Both the position numbers and the translations under genes were made by a program. The notes beneath the pieces were generated by a model. It did not search any database. It was not told where the DNA came from and saw nothing but the letters and a program-made list of their open reading frames with translations. From Roseiarcus sp963806935 (GTDB taxonomy: Bacteria; Pseudomonadota; Alphaproteobacteria; Rhizobiales; Beijerinckiaceae), in contig CAWEAT010000023.1 of assembly GCA_963806935.1 (NCBI GenBank), positions 1-64,000 of the forward strand: a DNA stretch of 64,000 nt, in the 5' to 3' direction. This document shows positions 1 through 9,925 of this stretch, one piece after another (the stretch's first letter is position 1; each line of letters opens with the position of its first letter).

Positions 1-50
1 ATAAAAGAACATTTGCAGAACATGGATGAAAGCGCAAGTGGGAATCTCAC

Positions 51-471
51 TTATGCCCGGCCCTTCCGGAACGACGCGGCCGGACGCCGGTCACCCGGCC
101 CTCGGCGGTCCGTGGCCAGAGCGCCCTTCGACTGATCCAGGATGACCAGTTCATTGCCGAAGGGATCGCGCACCCGCGCACATCGGCCAATCGCGATATC
201 GAAGGGCGGCTCGAGGGCCGTGCCGCCCGCGCTCAAGAAGAATGCGAAGGCTTCGTCCACATTATCAACCAGAACATCGGTTTCCGGGCCGATATCAAGT
301 GAACGACGAGCTCCGCGTCGGTCTCGGGAAGGCCAAAGCCGCCGCCTCTTCGGTTCGCCACAAAACCCGATGCCCGAGACGGTCGCGATAGAAGGCTATC
401 GCCGCATCGAGGTCGGCGACGCGAAGCAGAAGGTTATCGAGCTTGCGAAACAGCGGCCCGCTGGCGCTCAT
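51..471 (-). pseudogene. VOC (glyoxalase/bleomycin-resistance fold) protein, frameshifted
   Basis: Two reading frames together give one vicinal-oxygen-chelate protein of about 140 residues. The N-terminal part carries LFRKLDNLLLRVADLD and FYRDRLGHRVLW, the usual first beta-strand and helix of the fold. The C-terminal part carries VRDPFGNELVILDQSK, the usual last strand with its metal-binding Glu region. The frames change near 330 and again near 296, where restoring one base each time rejoins the protein. The start is taken at the ATG before SASGPLFRK. The substrate cannot be told from the family. The breaks may be sequencing errors. Confidence 0.7.
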
Positions 472-505
472 GGGCAGGCGATCCTCCGGTGGACTCTGAC
501 TCCCC

Positions 506-1224
506 TCAGCGGATGAGTCCAACCGCGCGCCGGATCAGCGCTTTCCCGCCGCAATGACCGGCCCGCAGCCGGCGCCTTGGACGATCGCGGCCTCGGCAAG
601 GCCGGACTCGGCGCCGCCTGGAGGGGGAAGCCGCCGCTTCGCCGCGCCATTTGCCGAGCAGGATCATCTCGCGCACGACGTCCTTATAGGGCAGCGTATG
701 GCCGGCGTTCTCGCCGCGCGGGATCGCGACCTCGACCGTGCGGGGGATATAGCGCGCGAGCCAGACATCGGCCCCGCCCGAAGGCGCGGCCCCTGCCCCG
801 ACCGCACCGAGCCCGAAAAGCCGACAGTCGGACCGCCCGCGCCCCGATCGCCGCGGCTTATCAGCCCCGCCAGCGCGCCCGGCTCCAGCCCCCCCGAGGC
901 CGTTGACCACCACCTGCGGCGTGTAGACCCCACCGCGGGCCATCGCGCGGGCGTAGGCGTACTGGCGCGCAGTCCAGGCCCCGCGAGAAAGTGTCCTTCC
1001 AGCCGAGCCGGTCCCAATAGTCGACCTCGAACGCGAGCGCGAGCACGTCCGCGCGGTCGCTGATCGCTCCCATTAGGCCTCCGCCGGCGGGCACGACGAG
1101 CAGCCCTGGCTCTGGAACAATTCGACCACGGTCGGATGCGCCGCGTCGGCGGCGAAGACCGCCGCCGGAGAGCCGAGCGCCGACAGCGCTGCAACGCAGG
1201 CGCCCAGTTTCAACCGTGAGCCAT
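506..1224 (-). pseudogene. DUF1223 family secreted thioredoxin-like protein, frameshifted
   Basis: Pieces in three frames match a DUF1223 protein: a signal-peptide-like start, then VVELFQSQGCSSCPPAEA with the family's CSSC motif, then VDYWDRLGWKDTFS, then RGGVYTPQVVVNG, and a C-terminal part with ARYIPRTVEVAIPRGENAG and LPYKDVVREMILLGKW. The first piece ends in a stop near 1077, and the frame changes again near 960-990. Each conserved block is intact, so only the frame is lost. Family members are exported proteins of unknown role with a thioredoxin-like fold. The exact start is unclear because the first codons are also out of frame. Confidence 0.65.
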
Positions 1225-1354
1225 GGCCATCCTCCTCGCGCGAGTCGTCAACGTCACGGCGCGCCGCTCAAGCCGTTCGCCGCCGCGCGGGATTTGTTAC
1301 CGCCGCCGGCCGCGTCCGCATAGCGGGCGCTGCTCGCCCAAGCTATGGGACAGG

Positions 1355-2166
1355 ATGGCCCGCACCGATTTCCGCACCCCCCGGCTTTACGTCGAAGCGC
1401 CGCTCGCCAAGGGAGCCGAGATCAGGCTCGACCCGCAGCAGAGGAACTATCTCCTGAACGTGCTCAGGCTCGGCGCGGACGCGCCCGTGCTCTGTTCAAC
1501 GGCCGCGACGGCGAATTCGCAAAAAGCTCGCGGCGGCTTCGCGCAAGAGCGTGTCGCTCATTGTCGGCCCGTGCATCCGGCCGCAGGAGGCGCCGCCGGA
1601 CGTCGATTACCTGTTCGCGCCGCTCAAGCACGCCCGCTCGATATATGGCGCAGAAAGCCGTCGAGATGGCGCGCGGCGGCTGATGCCGCTATCAGGCGCT
1701 CCCAGGTCGCGCGCGTGAACATCGAGCGCCTGCGCGCCAACGCCATCGAGGCCTGCGAGCAATGCGGAGTGATCTCGGCGCCCAGGCGCCGCGCCCGTGA
1801 CGGAAAAAGGCGCGGCCGGCTGGCCGCGCGAGCGGCTGATCGTGTTCTGCGACGAGGAAGCGCCGCAAGCGAGCCCGCTCGACGAGCTGGCCGAAGTTAG
1901 CGCGGAGCACGGCGTCGGCCTCCTCGTCGGCCCCGAGGGCGGCTTCGACGACGACGAGCGGGCGGCGATCATTGCGGCTCCCCGGGTCGTGCGCCTGAGC
2001 CTGGCCGCGCATCCTGCGGGCGGATACGGCGGCGGTCGCCGCGCTGGCGCTCATTCAGGCGACGCTCGGTGATTGGCCGAAGTGGCGCCGGAGCGAGGTG
2101 CTGACTTTCGGCCTCGCAGTGGCCCCGGCCATTTTGCCGCCTCAGGTTCATTCCGGCCGGGGATAA
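1355..2166 (+). pseudogene. rsmE: 16S rRNA m3U1498 methyltransferase RsmE, frameshifted
   Basis: The N-terminal PUA-like part begins at 1355 and contains FRTPRLYVEAPL and NYLLNVLRLGADAPVL. The SPOUT part is recognisable downstream as ERLIVFCDEEA, then GLLVGPEGGFDDDERAA (the SAM-binding knot loop), then ALALIQATLGDW. At least three frame changes lie between about 1490 and 2030. The last frame can run to a stop at 2164-2166. RsmE methylates U1498 of 16S rRNA. The gene converges on gshA. The protein is conserved along its whole length, so sequence error is a serious alternative to true loss. Confidence 0.75.
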
Positions 2167-2207
2167 ATCACCGTCAGCCCGGCATGCGGCGCAGTGTCGA
2201 AGGGTCC

Positions 2208-2578
2208 ATGAAACTCGCCTGCGCGCCGCTCCTAGCCCTTCTCATCGGGGGCCCGTCCGAGTTGGCAAGCGCCGGCGAGATTGATCGCTCTGTCTTTCCC
2301 GCCGCTACGGCCGACCCTGCGCCCTGCGCCGGCCATGGCGCGGGGGCGGGCCTCCGCAAGAGCTCGTCCGACTGCAGGCGCATCAACGGCTACATCGCGG
2401 CTGGCCGCGGTTCGGCTCCGACTACGCGATCGGCGGCCGCCCCTCCCCTTTCGGCAAGCTCGATGCGCCGGAATTCGTTGGCGCGGTCAGGGCTGCGGGC
2501 GCGGCGCTCATCGGCGCGCCAGCGGCGGGCCTCCACCGCATCTTTCTCTCGCCCTCCCCCGGCGACGAGGCGCGCTGA
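2208..2578 (+). pseudogene. Small secreted protein, frameshifted
   Basis: An ATG at 2208 opens a clear signal peptide (MKLACAPLLALLIGG, Ala-x-Ala-like site near residue 22). Past the mature N-terminus the reading frame changes near 2330 and again near 2400. The frames join as a mature part with SSDCRRINGYIAA followed by FGSDYAIGGRPSPFGKLDAP and ending at the TGA at 2576-2578. A protein of about 120 residues is implied. I do not recognise a named family. It lies between the broken rsmE and gshA. Confidence 0.45.
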
Positions 2579-2613
2579 CTTCGAAATACGATAGTTCGCG
2601 GCGCCGCTACGGC

Positions 2614-3983
2614 CTAAAGCGCCGCCTCGTCGAAGGCCGGGTCGACCGACCGGCCCCATGGGCCTTCGTAGCGCTCGATCCAATGCCGCGCCGGCTCCCG
2701 CCCGCTCGCCGCGATCGCTTCGAGCGGACGAAGCAGGATCGTCTCGTCCTCGCCGCGCGCATTGAGCCTTCGGCGCCGCTTCAATCCCCCGCGGGCGATC
2801 GCCAGCATGTCCGTCGCGATTGAGCGCAGGTCGCGCCCGCGCGCCTCGGCGCCGAGGCCGAGCAGCGGCGCGTCGTCGCGCAGCTTCTGCCGGTCCTCGG
2901 CGCTCCAACCCTCGATCAGCGCCTCGGCCGAGCGGAGCGCGTCGGATCGTAGTAAAGCCCGGCCATCAGCGCCGAGAGCGCGACAATCCGTTCGGGCGGG
3001 CCGACGTCGGGACCGCGCATTTCCAGATAGCGCTTGAGCCGCACTTCCGGGAAAATCGATGACAGGTGGTTGGCCCAATCGGCGATCGTCGCGCGCTCTC
3101 CCGGCGCTTGCCTGAGCCGGCCAGCGAGCAGGTCGCGAAAGCTCGCGCCCGCGACATCCTGATAGTGGTCGCCGCGCTTCAGGAAATAGAGCGGCACGTC
3201 GAGCGCGTAGTCGACGTAGCGCTCGAACCCCATCCCGGGCTCGAAGGCGAATGCGAGCATGCCGGTGCGCGACGGATCGGTATGGCGCCAGATCTCCGAC
3301 CGCGCCGAGAGGAGCCCGTTGAGCTTGCCGTCGGTGAATGGCGAGTTGGCGAACAACGCGACGATCGCCGGCTGGAGCGCGAGGCCGACGCGCATCTTCG
3401 CCACCATGTCCTTTTCACTCGTGAAATCGAGATTGGCCTGCACGGTCGCGGTGCGAAACATCATGTCTAGGCCGCGCGTTCCGACCTTCGGCATGTAGCG
3501 GGCCATGATCGCATAGCGGCTCTTCGGCATCGACGGCGTCTGGGCAAGCGACCATTTGGGGCTCATGCCGAGCGTCAGAAAGCCGATGCCGAGCGGCTCG
3601 GCGACGACTCGGCAAACGGCGAGGTGCCGATCGAGCTCTTCGACGGTCGAATGCGCGTCGTCGAGCGGCGCGCCGGAGAGTTCGAACTGTCCGCCCGGCT
3701 CGAGCGAGATGGCGCCGCCGCCGTTCGGGTCATAGAGGCCGATGAGATTGCCGTCGTCCTCGATTCCGTGCCAGCCGAGCGTCTTCTGCATGCCCTCGAG
3801 CAACGCCCGAATGCCTCTGTCGCCGCCATAGGGCACAGGCGAACGATCAGCGCGGTAGAACGGTATTTTCTCGTGTTCCGTGCCGATCCGGAATGGACCG
3901 CGCGGCTTGCAACCTGCCTCGAGCCACGCGACCAGCGCGTCGCGCAACTCGACAACCTCACTATCGACGACGTCGCGAGCCAT
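2614..3983 (-). pseudogene. gshA: Glutamate-cysteine ligase GshA (plant type), one frameshift
   Basis: First enzyme of glutathione synthesis, ATP-dependent ligation of glutamate and cysteine. The protein reads MARDVVDSEV... with TEHEKIPFYR, VPYGGDRGIRALL, SLEPGGQFELSGAP and TVQANLDF, all typical of the plant/alphaproteobacterial class. After AGLYYDP (near 2944) one base is missing. Beyond it the C-terminal 105 residues continue in the next frame from DALRSAEALIEGW to the stop at 2614. The joined length of about 456 residues matches the family. A true loss would remove glutathione synthesis, so an indel error at the GATCC/GACG junction is likely. Confidence 0.85.
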
Positions 3984-4042
3984 TCAGGCGCCCATCCCAC
4001 CGGCCGGCGAACCGGCGACCCGGCTAGATAGTCGCGCCGCCG

Positions 4043-5515
4043 CTACAATGCAACGAAGGGGAGCGACGCTGGCTCTCGTTGGGCGTCATTGCGTTCGTGC
4101 TCCTCGTCGCTCGAGCGCGGGCGCAGGGCGCGCCGCCTCGCGATCGACTCCCCGATCGCCTTCGCCAGCCGCGACGTCGCCGCATAGGCCGTGGCGACCG
4201 CGATCAGGCCGAAGACGGCGCAGCCGAGCGCGAAGCCGATCAGACCGCCCTGCACCCCGCCATAACGCGCGCCAAAGGTCACGAACGGAATCGTGCCCAG
4301 CGTCGCCCGCGCCCAGTTGAAGGCCATTGATAGCAGGGGAAAGCCGAGATTGTTGAACGCGGTGTTGGCGACGAAAAGGCAAGCCAGGAACAGCCACGCC
4401 GAGACGCCGTAGCGGCAATAGAAGGCGACATAGTGCGCGCTGTCGCCCTTGGCCTCAAAGGCGGTGATGAGCGCCGGGGCGGCGAGCGCCAGCACCGCCC
4501 ACGCAAACAGAACGTAGCCGATCGAGAGGATGAAGGAATCGGTCAGCGCCCGCTGGACCCTGCCCATCAGTTTCGCGCCGTAGTTCTGGCCTATGATCGG
4601 ACCGATCGATCCGGTGAGGGCGAAGATGACCCCGAACGCGACCGGCGTGACGCGATCGATGATCGCGGAAGCGGCGATCGCCGCCTCGCCGAAATCGGAG
4701 AACACCCTGAGCGTATAGGCCGAGCTCACTGGCGCGGCCATGTTGGCCATGATCGCCGGGAAGCCGATCGCCATGATCGGGCCGAAGTCGCCGCGCGCGG
4801 CGTTGAGTTTGGGCCGCGCGACGAGGTCGTGAACGCCGACCGCCCCGCGCCAGCCGACGGCGAGCAGGATAAGGCGCGAGAGGACTGTCGCCCAGGCAGC
4901 GCCATAGACCCCGAGACCGAAGCCGAAGATGAGCAGCGGATCGAGAAAAGCAGTCGCGATCCCGGCCGAAAGCGTCACATACATTGCCCGCCGGGCGTCG
5001 CCGACGGCGCGCAATATGCCCGAAAACGCCATGCCGACCGCGAGCGGCACGTTCGCCGGAATGCTGATCGCGATGAACTTCGAGGCGACCGCGGCCGGCT
5101 CGCCGTGGGCGTGCAAGAGCGTCGTCAGCGCCCAGTCGCGAAAGACGAACATCAGAGCCGCCATCGCGGCCGAGAAGATCGCGGTGATGACGAGCGCGGA
5201 AGCCGCGAGCCTGCGGGCGCGCGGCCGGTCGCCGGCGCCGAGCGCACGCGAAACCGTCGCCGAGGCGGCGATGGTGAGGCCAATGTTGATCGACATGGCG
5301 AAGAACGTCGTCAGGCCGACGTAGCCGACGGCGGCCTTGAACGCCTGATCGCCGAGTTTCGACACCCAGAACAGCGACAGGAGATCGACGACGAACACCG
5401 CCATCAAGCCGATGGCGCCGGTCGCGGTCATCACGGCGACGTGACGCATCAGCGAGCCGTGCGTGAACACGGGCCGTTTGTCGCGGGCGGCCTGCGGGGC
5501 GTTCAACGGCGCCAA
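4043..5515 (-). CDS. MATE family multidrug/cation efflux transporter
   Basis: A 490-residue inner-membrane protein with about twelve hydrophobic segments arranged as two similar halves, as in MATE (NorM/DinF-like) exporters. MATE-like stretches include GYVGLTTFFAMSINIGLTI in the first half and GSIGPIIGQNYGAKL in the second. MATE proteins extrude drugs or metabolites using Na+ or H+ gradients; the substrate here is unknown. The C-terminus has a basic tail followed by an acidic stretch. It stands between gshA and a MAPEG gene on the same strand, 73 bases from the latter. Confidence 0.9.
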   Translation of the reverse strand: MAPLNAPQAARDKRPVFTHGSLMRHVAVMTATGAIGLMAVFVVDLLSLFWVSKLGDQAFKAAVGYVGLTTFFAMSINIGLTIAASATVSRALGAGDRPRARRLAASALVITAIFSAAMAALMFVFRDWALTTLLHAHGEPAAVASKFIAISIPANVPLAVGMAFSGILRAVGDARRAMYVTLSAGIATAFLDPLLIFGFGLGVYGAAWATVLSRLILLAVGWRGAVGVHDLVARPKLNAARGDFGPIMAIGFPAIMANMAAPVSSAYTLRVFSDFGEAAIAASAIIDRVTPVAFGVIFALTGSIGPIIGQNYGAKLMGRVQRALTDSFILSIGYVLFAWAVLALAAPALITAFEAKGDSAHYVAFYCRYGVSAWLFLACLFVANTAFNNLGFPLLSMAFNWARATLGTIPFVTFGARYGGVQGGLIGFALGCAVFGLIAVATAYAATSRLAKAIGESIARRRALRPRSSDEEHERNDAQREPASLPFVAL

Positions 5516-5588
5516 TCCTGTTCGTGAGGGAAGGCGGTCTTAAAGGCTGGAGCGGGCGGAGGCTAGGGCCTCCGAGACAAGGCCTCGT

Positions 5589-6056
5589 TCAAATCCCCAA
5601 CGCGACCAGAAGCGGCCAAACCGTCAGGTAGATGAGGATCAAAGAGCCGATGGTCCAAAGGGTCGCCCGCACGTCATGGGTCTGCGCGGTGAAATAGGCG
5701 GCGAAATGGGCGAGCCGCGAGACGACATAGCCGTACAGCAGCAAGCGCGCGGCGGTCAGGGACGGCTCGGTGAGGATATAGAGAAACGCCGCGACGAGGA
5801 AGAACGGAACGTTCTCCAGATCATTGAGCTGAATTCTGCGGATGCGGTCCACAGCATCGTTGCGATCGAGCTGCTTCGGGTCGGGACTGGGGTTGAGCGG
5901 CGTCTTTCGCAGGTCCTCCGGCGACCGGTACCCGCCCTTCACCTGCGTCATCCGGACGACCGTGAGCCAGGACATCGCCACAACCTTGAGAATCATCAGC
6001 GTCGCCGCGATGACATAGGTAGCAAACAGCGGGTTTTGCAGACTAAGCTTGTCCAT
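5589..6056 (-). CDS. MAPEG family membrane protein (microsomal GST-like)
   Basis: A 155-residue protein with four predicted membrane helices. The segment DAVDRIRRIQLNDLENVPFF is the signature of microsomal glutathione S-transferase 1-like MAPEG proteins, where the Arg and Asn-Asp-Glu residues help bind glutathione at the membrane face. Bacterial members are assumed to conjugate glutathione to lipophilic electrophiles. Two genes downstream on the same strand lies gshA, which makes the cosubstrate; that link is suggestive, not proven. Confidence 0.85.
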   Translation of the reverse strand: MDKLSLQNPLFATYVIAATLMILKVVAMSWLTVVRMTQVKGGYRSPEDLRKTPLNPSPDPKQLDRNDAVDRIRRIQLNDLENVPFFLVAAFLYILTEPSLTAARLLLYGYVVSRLAHFAAYFTAQTHDVRATLWTIGSLILIYLTVWPLLVALGI

Positions 6057-6166
6057 ATCGCCTCCCCTCCTTGCGCGACGATCATTTCATTTGACCGGCG
6101 CAGGGCGCCGACCTTATCAGATTGCCGCCGCAGCGCCGCCGTCCGCGGCGAAGGAGGGGCAACGCC

Positions 6167-6415
6167 ATGTCCAATCGTCAAATCGCTATCGCCGTCGCGG
6201 CGTCGGTCGCCCTCACCGCGCTCTCAGCCTCCACCGCGTTTGCCCAGGCCCAGGCCGAAGCGATGAAATACTGCAAGGCGGATGTCGCGCGGCTGTGCCC
6301 GGGCGTGCAGATGGGCGGCGGACGCATCATCGCGTGTCTGAAAGAGCACAAGATGGAGGTCAGCGTCGGCTGCGCCAAGTTCCTGCAGGCGATGAAAGCC
6401 AAGATGGGCCAGTAA
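6167..6415 (+). CDS. Small secreted cysteine-rich-repeat protein
   Basis: An 82-residue protein with a clean signal peptide (SNRQIAIAVAASVALTA, cleavage after AFA near residue 25). The mature part has four cysteines in the pattern MKYCKADVARLCPGVQ ... IIACLKEHK ... VGCAKFLQ. This resembles a single Golgi-type cysteine-rich repeat, found in many short periplasmic proteins of Rhizobiales. The start at 6167 is preferred over an upstream in-frame Arg-rich extension because it gives the signal peptide directly. Function unknown. Divergent from the MAPEG gene. Confidence 0.75.
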   Translation: MSNRQIAIAVAASVALTALSASTAFAQAQAEAMKYCKADVARLCPGVQMGGGRIIACLKEHKMEVSVGCAKFLQAMKAKMGQ

Positions 6416-6548
6416 GCGGCCGCCCCGTCGGCCGACGCGAGCCCGTTCCGTCGCGCGGGCCGGACTCCGACGTCCTGGTCGACAAACTCCGCCCGGACAT
6501 GAGCGTCGAAGACGGCGCCCAGGTCTTTGCTTGGCCGCGTTTGGCCGC

Positions 6549-6863
6549 TCATGTCGGGCCCTGCCCATGCGGACTTCCGCGCCCCTCTCCCGCCCGCGAT
6601 TGCGCGGCGCGGTTCAGCGCGGTGATCGACAGGAAGCCGCCGATCCACGAGCCCAGCGCCGCGAACACCACATAGACCCAATTCGACGTGTAGCTGATGA
6701 CCGCGAACGCCGCGAGCAGGTACCACGCGCTGCTCCACGACGCCGCCGCGAATCGGCGCCGGGCCGCGACCGCGGCGGTGAACTGCACATAGATGGCGTC
6801 GGTGAGCGCGGTCGTGACGACGACGCCTCCGGCGATCAACGGATCGATGCTCGGCAGAACCAT
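6549..6863 (-). CDS. Small integral membrane protein, conserved type
   Basis: A 104-residue protein with three hydrophobic segments: around LIAGGVVVTTALTDAIYVQF, then WSSAWYLLAAFAVISY, then WVYVVFAALGSWIGGFLS. The start at 6863 is chosen because residues upstream in the same frame are low-complexity and the hydrophobic segment begins right after MVLPSIDP. I recognise the general type from Rhizobiales genomes but know no function. The last 18 residues are polar and rich in Gly, Arg and Ser. Confidence 0.65.
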   Translation of the reverse strand: MVLPSIDPLIAGGVVVTTALTDAIYVQFTAAVAARRRFAAASWSSAWYLLAAFAVISYTSNWVYVVFAALGSWIGGFLSITALNRAAQSRAGEGRGSPHGQGPT

Positions 6864-7039
6864 TGTGCCCCCAATCTGGCTGACTGCGGCGGAAGGGCGA
6901 GCAGCGCGCCATCGTGAGTAATAGTCCCTAATGGCGTATGCCGCCGAGATGTGTTCCCACAAGGCTTGAACGCGCGGCGAAGGCGAAGACCTTCCCGTCG
7001 TCCAATCGCTCCCTCTCACAGGATGCGATGGAGGAACAA

Positions 7040-7390
7040 ATGAGACAGGGTTCGCTCTTGCTTTCCATGATTGCGGCGCTTGTCTCCGGCGTGCCTTCAG
7101 GCGCCCCGGCTTTTGCCCAGGATGTGTTCTATCCCACCGAACCCCCGCTGGCCAACTCCGGCTGGACTGTCCGCTACAACGAACTGCTGCTTGCCTGCTA
7201 TCAGGGGACGATGGACGCCTGCGACCGCGTCGCGTCCGATCGGGGAATGGTTTTTGACACGCCAATCTATAACTATGCAGCCACTTGCGGCGGTCGTTTG
7301 GATATCGTGACTGCGCGCCGTCTGAGCGCGCGAATGCTGGAGAACGGCATTCCGGGAGGGACGTGCTCCTACGTCCTCAAGCCGGAATGA
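7040..7390 (+). CDS. Small secreted protein of unknown function
   Basis: A 116-residue exported protein: a signal peptide (MRQGSLLLSMIAALVSG, cleavage after AFA), then a mature part with four cysteines in LLACYQGTMDACDRVASD and ATCGGRLDIV ... GGTCSYVLKPE. The start at 7040 is preferred to the ATG at 7028 because GGAGG at 7030-7034 is well placed for it. The even cysteine spacing suggests two disulphides in the periplasm. No named family recognised. Confidence 0.65.
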   Translation: MRQGSLLLSMIAALVSGVPSGAPAFAQDVFYPTEPPLANSGWTVRYNELLLACYQGTMDACDRVASDRGMVFDTPIYNYAATCGGRLDIVTARRLSARMLENGIPGGTCSYVLKPE

Positions 7391-7417
7391 GCGTCCATTG
7401 GGCTCAGGGTCGCGGGT

Positions 7418-8282
7418 TCAGCGGTCCATCGTCGGCGGCCCCATCGCGAACTCCCCGGCCATCGGTGGGGCGCGGAACGGGCGGTCGAACAGCGGAAACA
7501 GCAGGAGCCCGGAAAAAAAGCCGCCGACATGGGCAAGCCAGGCGACCGGCGCGTCCGAGAAGCCGAATGTCTGCGCGCCCGCGCCGAAGATGAAGTTGGT
7601 CACGAGCCAGATGCCGAGGAAGATCATCGCGCGCCGGTCGGCGAACACGCCGCGCAGGCTCGCGGCCGGGATCGAATTCGATCTCGGGCTGGCCGAGCGG
7701 GGCCATGGGGCCGAGCGGCGCCCCGGGCTGAAACATGAAGCGCGTCGCAGCGCCCATGAGACCGGAATCGGCCCCAGACGCCCCGATGAGCGGCGAGAAA
7801 TCCATCGGCGCGCTCGCCCAATGCGCAAGCGCGCTGAAGACCGCAGTGACGGCCATGAACAGAAGGAACCTCGCCGAGCCGAACCGGCGCGCGATCGGCG
7901 GCCCGAACGCGACCAGCCAGACGCTGTTGAGCAGCACATGGGTCCACGACCCGTGGAGGAAGGCGTAGGTGAGCAGCGTCCACGGCTTGGCGCCGCCGCC
8001 GAGTATGCCCAATTCGCAAATCATCCGGGCCTGCTGCAACGCCGACCGATCGGTATTCGCGCGATCGAGCAATTCGATCAGCCGCCGCGGCCAGATCGAG
8101 ATCGTCAGTCGGCCGGGAACGAAGGCGAATTGGCGAACGACCGCGTCCTGAATCGAGTCGGGCGCCCAGTTCATCACCGCTTCGATGGCGATGAGAATGA
8201 CGATGAGGCCAAGCACCACAAGCGGCGCATTGAACATCGGCTCGCTGCGGCCCGCGATCCTGCGCGGCTCGAAAAAGCTCAT
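7418..8282 (-). pseudogene. Rhomboid family intramembrane serine protease, one frameshift
   Basis: The frame starting at 8282 gives the N-terminal cytoplasmic part and membrane helices with the rhomboid features LTYAFLHGSWTHVLLNSVWL and the catalytic serine in GASGADSGLMGAA. Near 7670 the frame changes. The next frame supplies the last helices: FLGIWLVTNFIFGAG and AWLAHVGGFFSGLLLF, which holds the catalytic histidine, ending at 7418. Ser and His are thus both present but in different frames. Rhomboids cleave membrane proteins within the bilayer. The break may be an indel error in a GC-rich stretch. Confidence 0.75.
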
Positions 8283-8591
8283 ACCCTCGCCAGCCTTCCG
8301 GTTTACGAACCCCGACGCCCCCCTAACGAAGCCGGAACCCGGAGCCGTTCGGGACGCCCCGCCCCAAATCCAAATCTAGACCCGCAACGCCGCTGTGGCG
8401 AAATTGGGGCTTCGCGCGGGCGGCGCCGCCGAGCCGCCCCGGCTTGCAACGCGCGGGCAAATTCCGCAAGCTTGCGCACCCCCTGCGCGACGGCCCTTAG
8501 AATGCGCGCCTCAGCGACAACGAACACGATCGCGGAGGAACGAGCGAATCCGGGACGTTTATCTCGGCGGCGCGCAGTCAAGGACGCCGAC
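8283..8591. other. Intergenic region, nothing recognised
   Basis: Divergent gap between the rhomboid gene and the dehydrogenase. It must hold the promoters of both, but I see no clear -35/-10 pair, hairpin or repeat. An antisense reading through it has no family resemblance. Confidence 0.5.
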
Positions 8592-9668
8592 ATGACGATT
8601 CACATTCCCGCCGACGCCTTGACCGACTTTTGCGCCGAGGTTTTCGGTCGCGTCGGCTGCCGCCCGGAAGAGGCGCGCCGCGTCGCCGCGTCGCTGGTCG
8701 ACGCCAACCTCACCGGCCACGACAGCCATGGCGTGATCCGCGTGCCGCGTTATGTCGATTGGGTCCGCGCGGGCGATATCGTTCCCAACCAGTCGATCGA
8801 ACGCCTCGTCGATACGCCGGTCATCGCCGTCGTCGACGGCCGCTTCGGTTTCGGTCAGACGATTGCGCCGATGGCCGTCGACATCGGCGTTGAAAAAGCC
8901 AAGGCGACGGGCCTTTCCGCGATTTCGCTGCGCAATTCCGGCCATGTCGGCCGGGTCGGCGAATGGGCGGAGCGCGCCGCCGCGGCGGGCCTGATCTCAA
9001 TTCATTTCGTCAATGCCGCCGGCTCGATCCTGGTCGCGCCGTTCGGCGGCCTGGATAGGCGGCTGTCGACCGCGCCGTTTTGCGTCGCCATTCCGCGCGA
9101 AGGCGCGCGCGCCGATCGTGCTCGATTTCGCAACATCGCTGGTCGCCGAAGGAAAGGTGAATGTCGCGAGCCATGGCGGCAAGCCGCTGCCGGCGGACGC
9201 GTTGATCGGCCCCGAAGGAGCGCTTTCCGGCGATCCCGCGCTGATCTACGGCCCGCTGACTTCGGACGGCCCGCGCGACCACAGCCGCGGCGCGGGCGCC
9301 ATCCGCGCCTTCGGCGAACACAAGGGCTCCGGCCTCGCGCTCCTGTGCGAGCTTCTCGGCGGCTCGCTTACCGGCAACGGCGCAACCGGGCCGGACCGCA
9401 GATTCTCCAACGGCATGTTCTCGCTCTACGTCGATCCCGCGAGGATCGACCCAAGTCATGTCTTCGACGCCGATATGACCCGCTATCTCGACTGGTTCGG
9501 GCAGGCCAAAGCGATTCCGGGCCAGGCGGTGATGACGCCCGGGCGAGCCGGAGCGCGCTCGAACGCGTGAAACGCACCGCGACCGGCGTGCCGCTCACCG
9601 CCGAGGCGTGGGCGTCGATCGTTGCGGCGGCGCGCAGGGTCGGCGTGAACCGGGACCTTTCGTTCTAA
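8592..9668 (+). pseudogene. Ldh2/malate dehydrogenase family oxidoreductase, two frame breaks
   Basis: The protein belongs to the NAD(P)-dependent malate/L-lactate/ureidoglycolate dehydrogenase family (Ldh2/YbiC/AllD). The first frame gives GHDSHGVIRVPRYVDWVR, VVDGRFGFGQTIAP and ISLRNSGHVGRVGEWAE, with the conserved His and Arg. Within a CG-rich run near 9105 the frame changes to APIVLDFATSLVAEGKV and GEHKGSGLALLCELLGG. Near 9550 it changes again to ALERVKRTATGVPL and ends at 9668. The joined length of about 358 residues fits the family. Malate, lactate and ureidoglycolate are all possible substrates; sequence alone does not decide. Confidence 0.75.
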
Positions 9669-9925
9669 CCCGCCAATCCCGCCGCCGTGGCCAAGACGCG
9701 CTTCGCGGCCTCGACACGGATCGCCTGTCCCGATTCCGGACGCCCTGGATCATCCGATGGTTAGCTTCGGGTGAAGCGTGGACCGCAACCCCCGGCGTCG
9801 CTCAGGCTCGCGCTTCCGCTCGGGAATGGCACGGTCCCTGCCTCGACTTACACAGGCCGCCGCCAACGGCCCAAAGCCGTCCCATTCCGGGACAGTCGCC
9901 AGTGCACGAGTCGCAGGGGAAGCCA

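Noticed and set aside
4433..5527. A 364-residue plus-strand reading, very rich in Arg, Asp and Glu
   Set aside because: It is the antisense of the MATE gene; its charged composition is what the complement of hydrophobic codons gives.
7398..9668. A 756-residue plus-strand reading spanning the rhomboid gene and the dehydrogenase
   Set aside because: Its first part is antisense to the rhomboid gene and Arg/Glu-rich. Only the last third coincides with one frame of the dehydrogenase.
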